A stretch of 43,348 nt of DNA from an uncultured Sutterella sp. (GCA_934255515.1 CAKQON010000011.1:1-43348), one strand, 5' to 3'. Shown: positions 1-9,216, counted from the stretch's first letter. Program-made: numbers and translations. The notes: generated by a model not told the origin, from the sequence alone.

Positions 1-62
1 CGGGAAACCGGCGGCTGCTGGTGCTGCCTGAAGGGCATCCCGCATCCATGGGGTTTTTGCAC

Positions 63-598
63 CTATAGTCCAGATACCGTATTTCCCTTTTTGCCGCTCG
101 ACATCTCCGGATCCCGCTTGTGATCGCGATTCTTTGTTGAGCTCGGAGCCTCAATGAAGCTGGCATCAACAATGCGTCCTTTGGAAAGCACCAGTCCGGC
201 AGAGGTAATGCCGTCATTGACCAGTTCAAGGACCTGCTTGCCGAGGTCGTGCTTCTCGAGCAGATGACGGAACTGAAGAATCGTGGATTCGTCCGGCGTA
301 CGGTCCGCCAGCGCCAACCCCACGAATTTTCGAGCAGTAGAGTTCTCGTGAAGAAAGTCCCCCATCTGGGGATCGCTCATGTTGTAGGCGATCTGCAGCA
401 GATGGATCCGGAGCATGAGTTCAAGAGGGAAAGGCTGCCGGCCGCGGCGGCCTGACTCGTAGTAGAAGGGCTGAATCAGTGCCGAAGGTCCGACCAGGGG
501 ACAAGCTTTTCCAGCCGTTCAGTGAGGCGTTCCGTACGGGTTTTGCGGGTTTTCCGGCGAAGACTGATTTCAAGGTCCGAAAACGAAAGCTGTTCCAT
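63..598 (-). pseudogene. IS5-family transposase, broken
   Basis: Remnant of an IS5-family (DUF772-type N-terminus) transposase. An ATG at 596-598 opens a frame of 40 residues (starts MEQLSFSDLE) that stops at 476-478. The next frame then continues with the expected family sequence (FYYESGRRGRQPFPLELMLR, then the long frame 63-416). The frames join if one G is restored in the CGGCACTG stretch near 482, so a single-base deletion explains the break. The downstream end is also lost: after KKGNT the protein runs into an unrelated VSGL and a stop, so the catalytic DDE half is missing. No intact transposase remains. The second inverted repeat is not visible, so the element boundaries and any target duplication cannot be set. 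Confidence 0.85.
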
Positions 599-872
599 TG
601 GAGGCCTCTCGCAAATCTATTTATGATGGATATATTCTATCATATATTTGATATTTATGCAATTAATGCATTATCTTTCGATTTGTTCAGAGCATCCCTA
701 GGTAATCAGCCGGCTGCATGAAGATCCATTCTATAGAGGGGAGGACATAGCGAAAGTAAGGACATTCCTGATGGCGCGCCGCGCGATATTCTGCTCTGAG
801 CTCTGCCCGAAGCGCTCCAACGCGCGTAGGATTAGCTTTTCCGAAGAAACCCATTCAGAAAGGACCCGACTC
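599..872. other. AT-rich IS junction upstream of greB
   Basis: No gene seen. The stretch 610-690 is strikingly AT-rich against GC-rich surroundings and holds short palindromes such as TGCAATTAATGCA. A promoter-like pair reading rightwards is TTGATA (648-653) and TTATCT (671-676), separated by 17 bases. The IS outer end probably lies just after 600, because the transposase start codon is at 598 and its ribosome-binding site would lie within GAGGCC. Confidence 0.4.
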
Positions 873-1430
873 ATGGCCGAAGATGATGACGACGAGGTGA
901 AGCTCCCCGGACTCCCGCCCAATACGAAGAACTACATGACGCCTGCCTGCTACAGGCGCCTCCTTGATGAACGCGAGCACCTCGTCAACGTTGAGCGCCC
1001 TGAGGTGGTGAACGTCGTCTCCTGGGCGGCAAGCAACGGCGACCGTTCGGAAAATGGCGACTATCTCTATGGCAAGAAGCGTCTTCGCGAGATCGACCGC
1101 CGGATTCGATTCCTCAATAAGCGCATCGAATCCGCAGAGGTTGTGGACCCGGCAGCGCACCCCGAAACCGATCAGGTTTTCTTCGGCGCCACGGTACTCT
1201 ACGCCAACCAGAGAGGCGAGGAGCGCAAGATCCGCATCGTCGGGATTGATGAGGCCGATGCCGAGCACGGCGACGTGAGCTGGATCAGCCCCATTGCCCG
1301 CGTGCTCCTGAAGCACCATGAAGGCGACGAAGTGAAGCTTCCGACGCCGGCAACAAGCACGCACCCGGCAGGGGTCGACACGCTCGAGATCCTCGAAGTC
1401 ACCTACACGAACGATCAGCCGATTCCCTGA
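873..1430 (+). CDS. greB: Transcription elongation factor GreB
   Basis: Rescues backtracked RNA polymerase by stimulating cleavage of the nascent transcript in the secondary channel. The product is 185 residues with the two expected parts: an N-terminal coiled coil (about residues 15-90, containing NGDRSENGDYLYGKKRLREI, where the acidic tip residues sit) and a C-terminal FKBP-like domain (about 95-180). FFGATV, DVSWISPIARVLL and GDEV are family motifs. I chose the ATG at 873 because an AAAGGA ribosome-binding sequence lies about 10 bases upstream; an upstream in-frame start at 771 would add a tail not seen in the family. The N-terminal MAEDDDDEVKLPG is a short acidic extension. The gene converges on spoT and shares its terminator. 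Confidence 0.95.
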   Translation: MAEDDDDEVKLPGLPPNTKNYMTPACYRRLLDEREHLVNVERPEVVNVVSWAASNGDRSENGDYLYGKKRLREIDRRIRFLNKRIESAEVVDPAAHPETDQVFFGATVLYANQRGEERKIRIVGIDEADAEHGDVSWISPIARVLLKHHEGDEVKLPTPATSTHPAGVDTLEILEVTYTNDQPIP

Positions 1431-1448
1431 TTTTTCGGTAAACAACCA

Positions 1449-1490
1449 AAAACGCCTCCCGGTATTTTTCGGTCCGGGAGGCGTTTTTGC
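1449..1490. terminator. Bidirectional terminator between greB and spoT
   Basis: A perfect 12-bp stem (AACGCCTCCCGG at 1451-1462 with its complement at 1474-1485) has an A-run on the left and a T-run on the right. It can therefore end transcripts of greB on the plus strand and of spoT on the minus strand. Confidence 0.9.
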
Positions 1491-1519
1491 GTTTGGAGGG
1501 AGATCTTCAGTACCGAGCC

Positions 1520-3880
1520 TTAGACAGAGATCTTCTTGCGGGTGGGCGTTCCTTCCTCAAAGACGCGCTTCACCTTGAGCACGACGTCGGTCTGGCGGAT
1601 CGTGCGGGTGACGTGGATGAGGTGATTTCGGTCGCGCACGAGCACCGTCACGTGCACGATGTGTTCTTCGCCGCGCTCCTCGAGCGTCACGGCGGTAATG
1701 CTCGAATTTGCTTCCGCAACGGCGGCCGCAACGGCTGCGAGCCCGGCGTGCGAGTCCTTGACGCGCACTTCAAGCGGCACCGCGAAGTGGGATCCAGGCT
1801 TCGGCGTTCCCCATTCGAGGTGCATCCAGCGGTTGGGATCGGCCTGCTTGCCGCGGACGGCGTGCGGGCAGTCCTCGCGGTGAACCGTGAGCCCGAGGCC
1901 GGGGCGGTTGTAGCCCGTGATGTCGTCCCCGGGAATCGGGTGGCAGCAGACGGCAAGGTGCTGCGCGACGCCTTCGTTGCCGTTTACGATGACGGCGGGG
2001 AGTTCGGCGTTCGCGCTCTCAAGATTCTCTTCGCGCATCAGCATGCGCAGGCGGTGAAGCACCGCTGCCGGAAGGGCCTTCCCGAGCCCGATCATGGCGT
2101 AGAGCGATGCGAGGCTTTCAGCGCCGAATTCCTTCACGAGCTTCTGCTCGATCGAGGTCGGAATCGCCATGAGGTCGATCTTCTGCTCTTCGGCCACGGC
2201 TTCAAGCGCGAGTCTTCCCAAGCGCGCCGATTCGTCGAACTGGCAGCTTCTCAGATACTGGCGGATTTCGGCGCGAGCGCGCCCCGAATGGACACTTTCG
2301 AGCCACTGGGGATTCGGGTGCGCGTCGGGCGACGTGATGATCTGTACGAGGTCGCCGTTTTTGAGCGCGTCCGTAAGGGGCTTCGGCTCGCCGTTGATGC
2401 GCACTGCTTCGGTGTGGTTCCCGACGTCGGTATGAATTTCGTAGGCGAAGTCGATCGCCGTGGACCCCTTCGGGAGCGAAATGATCTTTCCCTTCGGCGT
2501 AAAGACGTAAATCTGGTTTGGGAAGAGGTCGACCTTGATGTTTTCAAGAAATTCCGTGCTGTCGGTACTCGTCTGCTGAATTTCGAGGAGGTTCTGCAGC
2601 CACGCGGCCGTGCGCGACTGGAGGTCCGACGTGTCGTCGCTCGAGGCATAGAGCCAGTGAACGAGAATGCCGTCCTCGTCGATGCGGTGCATTTCCTCGG
2701 TGCGGAGCTGAAATTCCACGGGCGTTCCGTCCGGCCCGATCACGGTGGTGTGGATCGATTGGTAGCCGTTCGACTTCGGGATGGCAATGAAGTCCTTGAA
2801 GCGGGTATTGACGGGCTTCCAGCGCTGATGAAGGGCGCCGAGCGCCAGGTAGCAGTCGCCGCGCGTTCTCACGACGACGCGGAAGCCGTAGATGTCGAGC
2901 GCGTCGGAGAAGGACTGGTGCTTCTCGCGCATCTTGTTGTAGATGCCGTAGATCGTTTTGTCGCGCCCGAGTATTCGGCAGGGAATGCCCGCCTTGGCGA
3001 GCGCGGTTTTGGCGTTGTTGAGGACCTTCTCAAGGAATTCGCGGCGGTTCTTGCGGGTCTTGAGGACGTTTTCGTAAAGGACCTTATAGCGAAGCGGGTA
3101 GCGGTTCGCAAACGAAAGTTCCTGAAGCTCGCGGAAAACGTTGTTGAGGCCGAGCCGGTGCGCGATCGGAACATAGATTTCAAGGGTCTCTCGACCGATG
3201 CGGGCGCGCTTCTCGGGCCGCATGACGCCGAGCGTGCGCATGTTGTGGAGGCGGTCGGCGAGCTTCACGAGAATGACGCGGACGTCGCGCGACATGGCAA
3301 GGAGCATCTTCCGGAAGCTTTCGGCCTGGGCGACTGCGTTGGAAGAGAACTTCAGCTTATCGAGCTTGGAGACGCCGTCAACGAGGTCCGCGACTTCAAT
3401 CCCGAACTTCTCGGCCATCTCGCGCTTGCTCGTCCCCGTGTCTTCGAGCACGTCGTGCATGAGGCCCGCTTCAATCGTCTCGGCATCCATGCGCCAGGAG
3501 GCGAGGATCGAGGCGACCGCGATCGGATGCGTGATGTAGGGTTCGCCCGATTTGCGGAACTGACCGAGGTGGGCATTGTCGGCGTAGCGGTAGGCTCCTC
3601 GGATTTTCTCGACTTCAGCCTGCGGGAGGTAGAGGCGGCAGGTGTCGACGAGCGCCTGGGCGGTCACGACGCCGACAGGCGCCTGGGGCGTAAAGAGCGG
3701 AAGGTCGGCATCGGGGAGCTTCGCCGGAATGACTGGCGCGGGCAGGGGCGAACGGACGGCATGCTTGGCGAACCCGAAGGGCGAAATCGGCTTCCTCGGA
3801 GCTGTCGGAAGGGGGGCGGCACCTTCTTCGCGGGTGGCGTACATGTCTTCCGGGAAGGTGGGCGCGTTGTCGAGGGCCAT
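1520..3880 (-). CDS. spoT: Bifunctional (p)ppGpp synthetase/hydrolase SpoT (RelA/SpoT family)
   Basis: Makes and degrades the stringent-response alarmone (p)ppGpp. The 786-residue product has the full long-RSH layout. The HD hydrolase domain is about 95-250, with GEPYITHPIAVA and the metal-binding HD in LMHDVLEDT (142-143). The synthetase domain follows, with RFKDFIAIPKSNGYQSIHTT and the catalytic Glu context VEFQLRT. A TGS domain (DLFPNQIYVFTPKGK) comes next, then the C-terminal conserved-cysteine/ACT region. Both catalytic domains look intact, so I infer a bifunctional enzyme. The ATG at 3880 was chosen for the AGAGGAAG ribosome-binding sequence just upstream; the frame stays open 69 codons further with unlikely sequence. 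The Pro/Ala-rich N-terminus (first ~80 residues) is longer than in E. coli SpoT. It is the last gene after yicC-gmk-rpoZ. Confidence 0.95.
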   Translation of the reverse strand: MALDNAPTFPEDMYATREEGAAPLPTAPRKPISPFGFAKHAVRSPLPAPVIPAKLPDADLPLFTPQAPVGVVTAQALVDTCRLYLPQAEVEKIRGAYRYADNAHLGQFRKSGEPYITHPIAVASILASWRMDAETIEAGLMHDVLEDTGTSKREMAEKFGIEVADLVDGVSKLDKLKFSSNAVAQAESFRKMLLAMSRDVRVILVKLADRLHNMRTLGVMRPEKRARIGRETLEIYVPIAHRLGLNNVFRELQELSFANRYPLRYKVLYENVLKTRKNRREFLEKVLNNAKTALAKAGIPCRILGRDKTIYGIYNKMREKHQSFSDALDIYGFRVVVRTRGDCYLALGALHQRWKPVNTRFKDFIAIPKSNGYQSIHTTVIGPDGTPVEFQLRTEEMHRIDEDGILVHWLYASSDDTSDLQSRTAAWLQNLLEIQQTSTDSTEFLENIKVDLFPNQIYVFTPKGKIISLPKGSTAIDFAYEIHTDVGNHTEAVRINGEPKPLTDALKNGDLVQIITSPDAHPNPQWLESVHSGRARAEIRQYLRSCQFDESARLGRLALEAVAEEQKIDLMAIPTSIEQKLVKEFGAESLASLYAMIGLGKALPAAVLHRLRMLMREENLESANAELPAVIVNGNEGVAQHLAVCCHPIPGDDITGYNRPGLGLTVHREDCPHAVRGKQADPNRWMHLEWGTPKPGSHFAVPLEVRVKDSHAGLAAVAAAVAEANSSITAVTLEERGEEHIVHVTVLVRDRNHLIHVTRTIRQTDVVLKVKRVFEEGTPTRKKISV

Positions 3881-4157
3881 GGCGAACTTCCTCTTCTTCT
3901 TGATGCGTGCTCTGCCGAATCGGGGACGATTGCAGCATTGGAAGCGCCGCTTTTTCCGGCCGGAGGCTTCGGAATGGCGTTCTGAGCCATTCGCCGCCTG
4001 TGAGAGAAGGGTCAGGCGGCAGGGGACCTCCGGGCGGAGATTGATGGGTTGAACGGAATGGAAAACAAGAACGGCCGGCGCCGTCACTCCCTGTGCAAAC
4101 GCAGGAGAATGATGGCGGTCCGGCCGTCGCGGTCAGGCGTCCTTTCGGGGCCCGGAA

Positions 4158-4358
4158 TTACTGCACATGCTTAAGCATGTCCGTGCCGACCAGTCCGTCG
4201 GCAACCTCGCGCAGAGCGATGACAGCGGGCTTGTCCTTCGCATCGATCTTCGGGGCGTAGCCCTGGGAGATCTGGCGAGCACGGTAGGCCGCAACCAGAA
4301 CCATCTGGAAGCGGTTGGGAATCTTCTTCAGGCAATCTTCAACAGTAATGCGTGCCAT
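4158..4358 (-). CDS. rpoZ: RNA polymerase omega subunit
   Basis: A 66-residue omega subunit that helps assemble RNA polymerase by clamping the beta-prime C-terminus; in proteobacteria it also forms part of a ppGpp-binding site. It carries the family signature [20 protein letters not shown], followed by [11 protein letters not shown] and the Ala/Ile-rich helix [13 protein letters not shown]. It is shorter than E. coli omega (91 residues) because the C-terminal tail is missing, as is common in Burkholderiales. It lies between gmk and spoT on the same strand, a conserved arrangement that joins the ppGpp target subunit to the ppGpp enzyme. The ribosome-binding site is weak (CTGGAA). Confidence 0.95.
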   Translation of the reverse strand: MARITVEDCLKKIPNRFQMVLVAAYRARQISQGYAPKIDAKDKPAVIALREVADGLVGTDMLKHVQ

Positions 4359-4428
4359 TTAAATTCCAGTAGGATGAATGATCGGAAAAGAGGCAAAAAG
4401 GCCCTGACAGCCGGCGAAGCCCTTGGGA

Positions 4429-5085
4429 TCAGACCGGAACGCCGAGGTTCGCGAACTGATCATGATGGCGTATCGCCTGCTGAGCATAGGTCAGTCGGCT
4501 CGCCGTCACAATGGCCTCAAGCTGGCTGAGGGCCGTATCGAAATCTTCATTAATTATAACGTACTCGAATTCCGGGGCATGCGCGATCTCGGCGCCCGCG
4601 CCCATCAGACGACGGGTGATCGTCTGGTCGGAGTCCGTTCCGCGATGGTGGAGGCGCCATTCAAGCGCCTCGATGGAGGGCGGAAGAATGAAGATGCCGA
4701 CGGTGCCCGCGAACTTCGAGCGGACCTGGCGCGCGCCCTGCCAGTCGATCTCAAGCAGAACGTCGTTCCCCTGCGCCATCTGGCCTTCGATCCAGGTGCG
4801 GTTCGTGCCGTAGTAGTTGCCGTGCACGAGCGCGGTTTCAAGGAATTCACCGCGGTTCTTCATCTCGAGGAACATCGTTTCCGTGATGAAGTGGTATTCG
4901 CGGCCGTTCACTTCGCCCGGGCGCGGTTCGCGCGTGGTCGAGGAGATCGAGAGCTTGATGGTGGGCTGGCGCTTGAGGAGCGCATTCACCAGCGAGGACT
5001 TCCCGGCGCCGGAGGGCGCCGTGACGAGAAAGAGCCGTCCGGGATGACGGGGAGCGGAATTCTGCTGCGGGAGTGTGTCGTTCAT
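4429..5085 (-). CDS. gmk: Guanylate kinase
   Basis: Phosphorylates GMP to GDP with ATP, an essential step of GTP, dGTP and thus (p)ppGpp supply. The 218-residue protein has the P-loop APSGAGKSS at about 23-31, the GMP-binding [18 protein letters not shown] region, and the adenylate-kinase-like lid and core ([24 protein letters not shown]-like [13 protein letters not shown]). Length and motifs are standard. The N-terminal 15 residues ([15 protein letters not shown]) are a non-conserved tail. It sits 24 bases after yicC and 70 bases before rpoZ in one apparent operon. Confidence 0.96.
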   Translation of the reverse strand: MNDTLPQQNSAPRHPGRLFLVTAPSGAGKSSLVNALLKRQPTIKLSISSTTREPRPGEVNGREYHFITETMFLEMKNRGEFLETALVHGNYYGTNRTWIEGQMAQGNDVLLEIDWQGARQVRSKFAGTVGIFILPPSIEALEWRLHHRGTDSDQTITRRLMGAGAEIAHAPEFEYVIINEDFDTALSQLEAIVTASRLTYAQQAIRHHDQFANLGVPV

Positions 5086-5109
5086 GACTCAAATATCCTT
5101 CGAAGGCGT

Positions 5110-6012
5110 TTATTCGAGATTCTGAATCTGTTCGCGCATCTGGTCGATCGTGATCTTGAGGGCGAGCGACGCCTGCGTCATTTCAATCGCCGCGGCCTTG
5201 GAGCCGAGGGTATTGGCCTCGCGGTTCATCTCCTGGGCCATGAAGTCGAGCTTCCTGCCGACGGCGCCCCCTTGAGCGAGAAGGCGCTTCACCTCGGCGA
5301 GATGCGTGTCGAGACGGTTCATCTCTTCGTCGACGTCCATCTTGATCGCGTACATCGTCACTTCCTGGCGGATGCGGTCGGTGACTTCCTCCTTCGTGAG
5401 GGTGCTCTTTTCCTTCAGAGCGTCGGCAAGCGCATCGGTGAGGCGTTCGGTGAGCCTTCCCTCGAGCTGCGAGATGATCTGCGGCATGGCGTCCCGCACG
5501 TCTTTCACCACCGCCGACATCTTGTCGCAGTAGCCCGTGAGGACCTGCACGAGGGCCGCGCCCTCGCGTTCGCGCGCTGCGATGAATTCGTCGAGCGTGC
5601 GGTCGACGATCGCGAGCACTTCCTGGAGGAGCTTGTCGCGGTCGGGTGTTTCGGCTGCGGCAATTCCGGGGAGGTCGAGGATTTCAGCGACGGAAAGCTC
5701 CTGCGCCTGAGGGTCGAGCTTGAGAATGGTTTCCTGAAGCGCGAGGACGCGCCTCAACGCCTCTGCGTTCACGGAAGCCGGAAGCGCGGATGCGTCCGCC
5801 GTGAGGTTGAGCCTCAGCTCCACCTTCCCGCGCGTGAGGCGCTTCTGGAGACGCTCGCGGACGGCGGGTTCGGTGAAGCGCAGCGCATCGTCAAGGCGCA
5901 GCGTCAGATCGAGAAAGCGGGAATTGACCGAACGGCATTCCGCAGTGACGGTGCCCGCGAGGGTCTTGCCGTCAAGGGCGGCGTATCCCGTCATGCTTGC
6001 GACTGAAGGCAT
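5110..6012 (-). CDS. yicC: YicC-family endoribonuclease
   Basis: A 300-residue YicC/YloC family protein. E. coli YicC has been reported to act as an endoribonuclease affecting small RNA turnover. Hallmarks are the N-terminal SMTGYAALDG and the stretch ECRSVNSRFLDLTLRL, the middle helix-rich part, and the C-terminal DUF1732 motif (GRKLDFMAQEMNREANTLGS, then EMTQASLALKITIDQMREQIQNLE). The start at 6012 has an AAAGGATT ribosome-binding sequence nearby; the Met in SMTGY is an alternative six codons later. It is first gene of the yicC-gmk-rpoZ-spoT set and is divergent from rph. Confidence 0.93.
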   Translation of the reverse strand: MPSVASMTGYAALDGKTLAGTVTAECRSVNSRFLDLTLRLDDALRFTEPAVRERLQKRLTRGKVELRLNLTADASALPASVNAEALRRVLALQETILKLDPQAQELSVAEILDLPGIAAAETPDRDKLLQEVLAIVDRTLDEFIAAREREGAALVQVLTGYCDKMSAVVKDVRDAMPQIISQLEGRLTERLTDALADALKEKSTLTKEEVTDRIRQEVTMYAIKMDVDEEMNRLDTHLAEVKRLLAQGGAVGRKLDFMAQEMNREANTLGSKAAAIEMTQASLALKITIDQMREQIQNLE

Positions 6013-6267
6013 CAGAAAAATCCTTTGTATCCGTGATGAATGAGCGAAGCCTGAGGGGTTTCAAGAGAAGAGGCCGGTGCGGGTCTTTAAGAAGAACCAC
6101 CTGCGGCCGGAACTCGGCCAAGCTTCGGGATAAATTTGAAGATTGCGGCATTTTAGAGCCTTCAGGGTCCGCAGGAAGCGCATTCATCGCGGAAAGCGGA
6201 GAGAGAGAAGTGCTAGTAGCATCCTTTCCCTGAGAGAATTTCTTTTTTCTGTTGGAGCATCTTCAAT

Positions 6268-7017
6268 ATGTCTCAGTCTGCTCACTCCCTTTCCGCGCGT
6301 CCCGATGGGCGCGCCCCCGACGAGCTTCGTCCGGTTTCGATTACCCGGGGCTTTACCAAATATGCCGAAGGGAGCGTTCTCATGGAAGCCGGCGGCACGC
6401 GCGTCCTCTGCACGGCGAGCGTGACCCCGGGCGTGCCGCCCTTTCTGCGGGGCAAAGGCGAAGGCTGGGTGACGGCGGAATACGGGATGCTCCCGCGCGC
6501 GACCGGAACGCGGACGGACCGCGAGGCTGCAAGAGGGAAGCAGACGGGCCGCACGCAGGAAATCCAGCGCCTGATCGGAAGGAGCCTTCGCGCCGTGGTT
6601 GATCGCAGAAAGCTCGGCGAATTCACGATTCAGATCGACTGCGACGTGCTTCAGGCCGACGGCGGCACCCGCTGCGCCTCGATCACGGGCGCCTGGGTGG
6701 CGCTTCGCGACGCGGTCGACAAGATGCTTCGCGAGAATCTGATCGAGGAAGACCCGATCCTCGCGCAGGTCTCCGCCGTTTCCGTCGGCATGTGGGAGGG
6801 GGAACCCGTTCTCGACTTCAACTACATCGAGGACAGCAATTCCGACACCGACATGAATGTGGTGATGACGAGCCTCGGAGGCTTCGTTGAAATTCAGGGC
6901 ACGGCCGAAGGCACGCCCTTTACGGACGCCGACCTCACGAAGCTTCTCGCGCTCGCGAAAAAGGGAAACACCCGTCTCGCGGAACTCCAGCGCGAGGCGC
7001 TTGTCAAGCCCCTCTGA
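6268..7017 (+). CDS. rph: Ribonuclease PH
   Basis: Phosphorolytic 3'-5' exoribonuclease that trims tRNA precursors. The 249-residue product matches the family: [15 protein letters not shown] at the N-terminus, [25 protein letters not shown], the phosphate/RNA-binding segment [19 protein letters not shown], and [18 protein letters not shown]. The C-terminal acidic [11 protein letters not shown] and QGTAEGTPF are also present. The TTGGAGCATC sequence upstream supports this start. The next gene, rdgB, follows after 36 bases, and the pair is a widespread arrangement in proteobacteria. Confidence 0.96.
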   Translation: MSQSAHSLSARPDGRAPDELRPVSITRGFTKYAEGSVLMEAGGTRVLCTASVTPGVPPFLRGKGEGWVTAEYGMLPRATGTRTDREAARGKQTGRTQEIQRLIGRSLRAVVDRRKLGEFTIQIDCDVLQADGGTRCASITGAWVALRDAVDKMLRENLIEEDPILAQVSAVSVGMWEGEPVLDFNYIEDSNSDTDMNVVMTSLGGFVEIQGTAEGTPFTDADLTKLLALAKKGNTRLAELQREALVKPL

Positions 7018-7053
7018 TGATTCCCGAAGCCCTATTTTCCGGAGTTTTCCCTC

Positions 7054-7689
7054 ATGACTCAGAATACTGAAACCACCGCCCCCGTTCTCGTTCTTGCGTC
7101 CGGCAATGCCGGAAAAATCCGCGAATTCCAGGCCATGTTCGCGCCGCTCGGCGTCCGCGTTGCCGGGCAGAAGGAGTATGGCGTCCGCTCCTGCGACGAG
7201 CCCTACGGCACGTTCATTGAAAACTGCCTTGCCAAGGCCTGCCATGCCGCGAAGGAAACGGGGCTCCCTGCCATGGCCGATGATTCCGGCCTCTGCGTCG
7301 ATGCGCTCGGGGGTGCTCCCGGCGTCTTCTCGGCGCGCTTTGCGGGCGAGGACGGGGACGATGCGGCCAACAACCGCCTTCTCATTGAAAAGATGACGGG
7401 AAAGACCGACCGCAGGGCCCACTACACCTGCGTGCTCGCGGCCGTCCGTTCCGCCGATGACCCCGAACCCCTCATCGCCGAAGGCTTCTGGCAGGGCGAG
7501 ATCGCGGAGGCGCCCGCGGGCACGGGCGGCTTCGGCTACGACCCGTATTTTTACCTGCCTCAGGAAAAGCGCACCGCTGCTGAACTCTCTCAGGAAGAGA
7601 AGAACGCGCAGAGCCACCGGGGCGAGGCCTTGAGACAGATGGCGAAGCTCCTCGAGGAGCGCTGGGGCTGGAAGCCCCAAAAAGCCTGA
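7054..7689 (+). CDS. rdgB: dITP/XTP pyrophosphatase RdgB (HAM1 family)
   Basis: Hydrolyses non-canonical purine nucleotides (dITP, XTP, ITP) to monophosphates, keeping deaminated bases out of DNA and RNA. The 211-residue protein shows the N-terminal LASGNAGKIREF substrate loop (about 15-25), the catalytic ADDSGLCVDALGGAPGVFSARFAG block (about 76-99), and the C-terminal GFGYDPYF and SHRGEALRQM motifs. A CGGAG sequence stands about 15 bases before the ATG. It sits between rph and hemW in a likely shared transcript. Confidence 0.96.
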   Translation: MTQNTETTAPVLVLASGNAGKIREFQAMFAPLGVRVAGQKEYGVRSCDEPYGTFIENCLAKACHAAKETGLPAMADDSGLCVDALGGAPGVFSARFAGEDGDDAANNRLLIEKMTGKTDRRAHYTCVLAAVRSADDPEPLIAEGFWQGEIAEAPAGTGGFGYDPYFYLPQEKRTAAELSQEEKNAQSHRGEALRQMAKLLEERWGWKPQKA

Positions 7690-7728
7690 AGCGAACGACT
7701 TCCCCTGAAGTTCTTTTCCGATCCCAAC

Positions 7729-8913
7729 ATGACCGATTCCCCTGAGATCCGGCTCAATCCCGCCGTCATCCCGCTCTCGATCTACCTCCACTGGCCCTGG
7801 TGCGTGAGAAAGTGTCCCTACTGCGACTTCAATTCGCACGGCGCACCGAAGGGCCCCGGAGCGCTTGAGGCGCTCGAGGGCGTCTACGTTGATGCGCTAT
7901 TGAAGGATCTGGAAGCCTGGCTCCCCGATGTTGGCGAGCGGGAGATACAGTCGATCTTCATCGGGGGCGGGACGCCGAGCCTCATGTCGGGGAGCGCCAT
8001 GAAGCGGCTCCTTGACGGCGTGCGCGCTCGATTTGCCCTTGCCTCTGATGTCGAGATCACGATGGAGGCGAACCCCGGAACGCTTGAAGCGGGAAAATTC
8101 GAAGCTTTCCGGGCTGCGGGCGTCAACCGCCTTTCGATCGGGATCCAGAGCTTTTCAGACGACCGCCTGAAGCGCCTCGGGCGCATTCACAGCGTGAGCG
8201 AGGCGCGCGAGACGATCCGCTGCGCGAGGGATATTTTCGAGAACTTCAATCTTGACCTCATGTACGCGCTCCCCGGCGAGACGATGGCGGGGCTCCGGGA
8301 AGAGCTAGACGAGGCGGCTGAGTCGGGCGCGGCGCACCTCTCCTGCTACCAGCTCACGATCGAACCCGGAACTGCGTTTGCGAAGCACCTTCCCGAGGAG
8401 CTCCCCGACGCCGACCAAACGGCTGAAATGGGGGATTTCGTCGAATCCTTCCTCGCTGAAAAAGGCTTCGGGCGCTATGAGGTTTCAGGCTACGCGAAGC
8501 CGGGACGCCGCTGCCGGCACAATCTGAACTACTGGACCTTCGGCGACTACATCGCTGCAGGCGCGGGAGCGCACGGGAAGGTCTCAACCCGGGAGGGCAT
8601 CCGCCGCGAGATGCGCTTCATGAATCCGCGTCAGTACCTTGAGGCCCTCAGAGAGGGAAGGTGCGCCGCGGCCGACATCCACCGGGTCTCTTCCGAAGAT
8701 CTTCCCTTCGAATTCATGCTCAATGCCCTGAGGCTGCTCGAAGGGGTTCCCGAATGCACCTTTTCGGAGCGCACGGGGCTCCCGCTTGATGCCATCGCCC
8801 CCACGCTTCAGGATCTCAGCGCCCGGGGCCTGATTGCCGGCGAACCCGGCCGCATCCGGGCGACGCGCCTCGGACTCGACTTCCTCTCCGACGTGCAGGA
8901 AGCCTTCCTTTAA
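7729..8913 (+). CDS. hemW: Radical SAM heme chaperone HemW
   Basis: HemW-type radical SAM protein (once called oxygen-independent coproporphyrinogen oxidase-like), thought to deliver heme to membrane proteins. The 394-residue product has the CX3CX2C cluster at C25, C29 and C32 in WCVRKCPYCDFNSHG. It also has IFIGGGTPSLM, EANPG, GVNRLSIGIQSF, NLDLMYALPGET and RHNLNYWTFGDYIAAGAGAHG; the last is typical of HemW. The C-terminal HemN-type domain (DLPFEFMLNALRL) is present. It lacks the extra cysteine usual in true HemN, in line with HemW. The NtrC-like site upstream of glnA starts right after its stop codon. Confidence 0.93.
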   Translation: MTDSPEIRLNPAVIPLSIYLHWPWCVRKCPYCDFNSHGAPKGPGALEALEGVYVDALLKDLEAWLPDVGEREIQSIFIGGGTPSLMSGSAMKRLLDGVRARFALASDVEITMEANPGTLEAGKFEAFRAAGVNRLSIGIQSFSDDRLKRLGRIHSVSEARETIRCARDIFENFNLDLMYALPGETMAGLREELDEAAESGAAHLSCYQLTIEPGTAFAKHLPEELPDADQTAEMGDFVESFLAEKGFGRYEVSGYAKPGRRCRHNLNYWTFGDYIAAGAGAHGKVSTREGIRREMRFMNPRQYLEALREGRCAAADIHRVSSEDLPFEFMLNALRLLEGVPECTFSERTGLPLDAIAPTLQDLSARGLIAGEPGRIRATRLGLDFLSDVQEAFL

Positions 8914-8930
8914 TGCACGCATTTGGTGCG
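8914..8930. promoter_or_regulatory. NtrC (NRI) enhancer site for glnA
   Basis: TGCACGCATTTGGTGCG matches the NtrC dyad TGCAC-N6-GGTGCA in arm sequence and spacing. It lies directly after the hemW stop codon, about 155-170 bases upstream of the predicted glnA start site, which is a normal enhancer distance. A second partial symmetry, GGTGCG (8959-8964) and CGCACC (8979-8984), lies between this site and the promoter; its half-sites point the other way. Confidence 0.8.
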
Positions 8931-9057
8931 CCGCGCGGCCTGCTGGAGCATAATTCCGGGTGCGTACGGCGTGATGAACGCACCGTCTCAGGCTGATCCC
9001 GGAGGTCTGAGCGAGGGATTCTCTCTGAATTCAGGGTTTTTGCTATGAAAATCCGTT

Positions 9058-9074
9058 TTGGCACGCCTTTTGCT
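9058..9074 (+). promoter_or_regulatory. Sigma-54 promoter of glnA
   Basis: TTGGCACG (9058-9065), a 4-base spacer CCTT, then TTGCT (9070-9074) is a near-perfect RpoN promoter. The GG (9060-9061) and GC (9072-9073) are 12 bases apart, as required for the -24/-12 elements. Transcription would start near 9084-9085, giving a leader of about 130 bases. Together with the upstream NtrC site and ntrBC downstream, this is a classical nitrogen-starvation circuit. Confidence 0.93.
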
Positions 9075-9216
9075 TCTTAGAAAAAACGAAGAGATTCGGA
9101 GGGCCGGAGCGCGGGTGAATGCGCGGGGCCCAACCGCCAAAGTCTCTTTCCCGATTTCTTTTTTGACGCGGTCCGCAACTTCCAACCGGCCGCACGATAC
9201 TTTTAGGAGAAGAGGT

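Noticed and set aside
1..62. Possible end of an upstream gene at the window edge
   Set aside because: Too short and without motif on either strand; it may simply flank the truncated IS.
1487..3985. 832-codon open frame on the plus strand
   Set aside because: Antisense shadow of spoT caused by high GC; Val/Arg/Glu-rich sequence with no motif.
6184..7839. 551-codon minus-strand frame across rph and rdgB
   Set aside because: Antisense to two clear genes; no recognisable domain.
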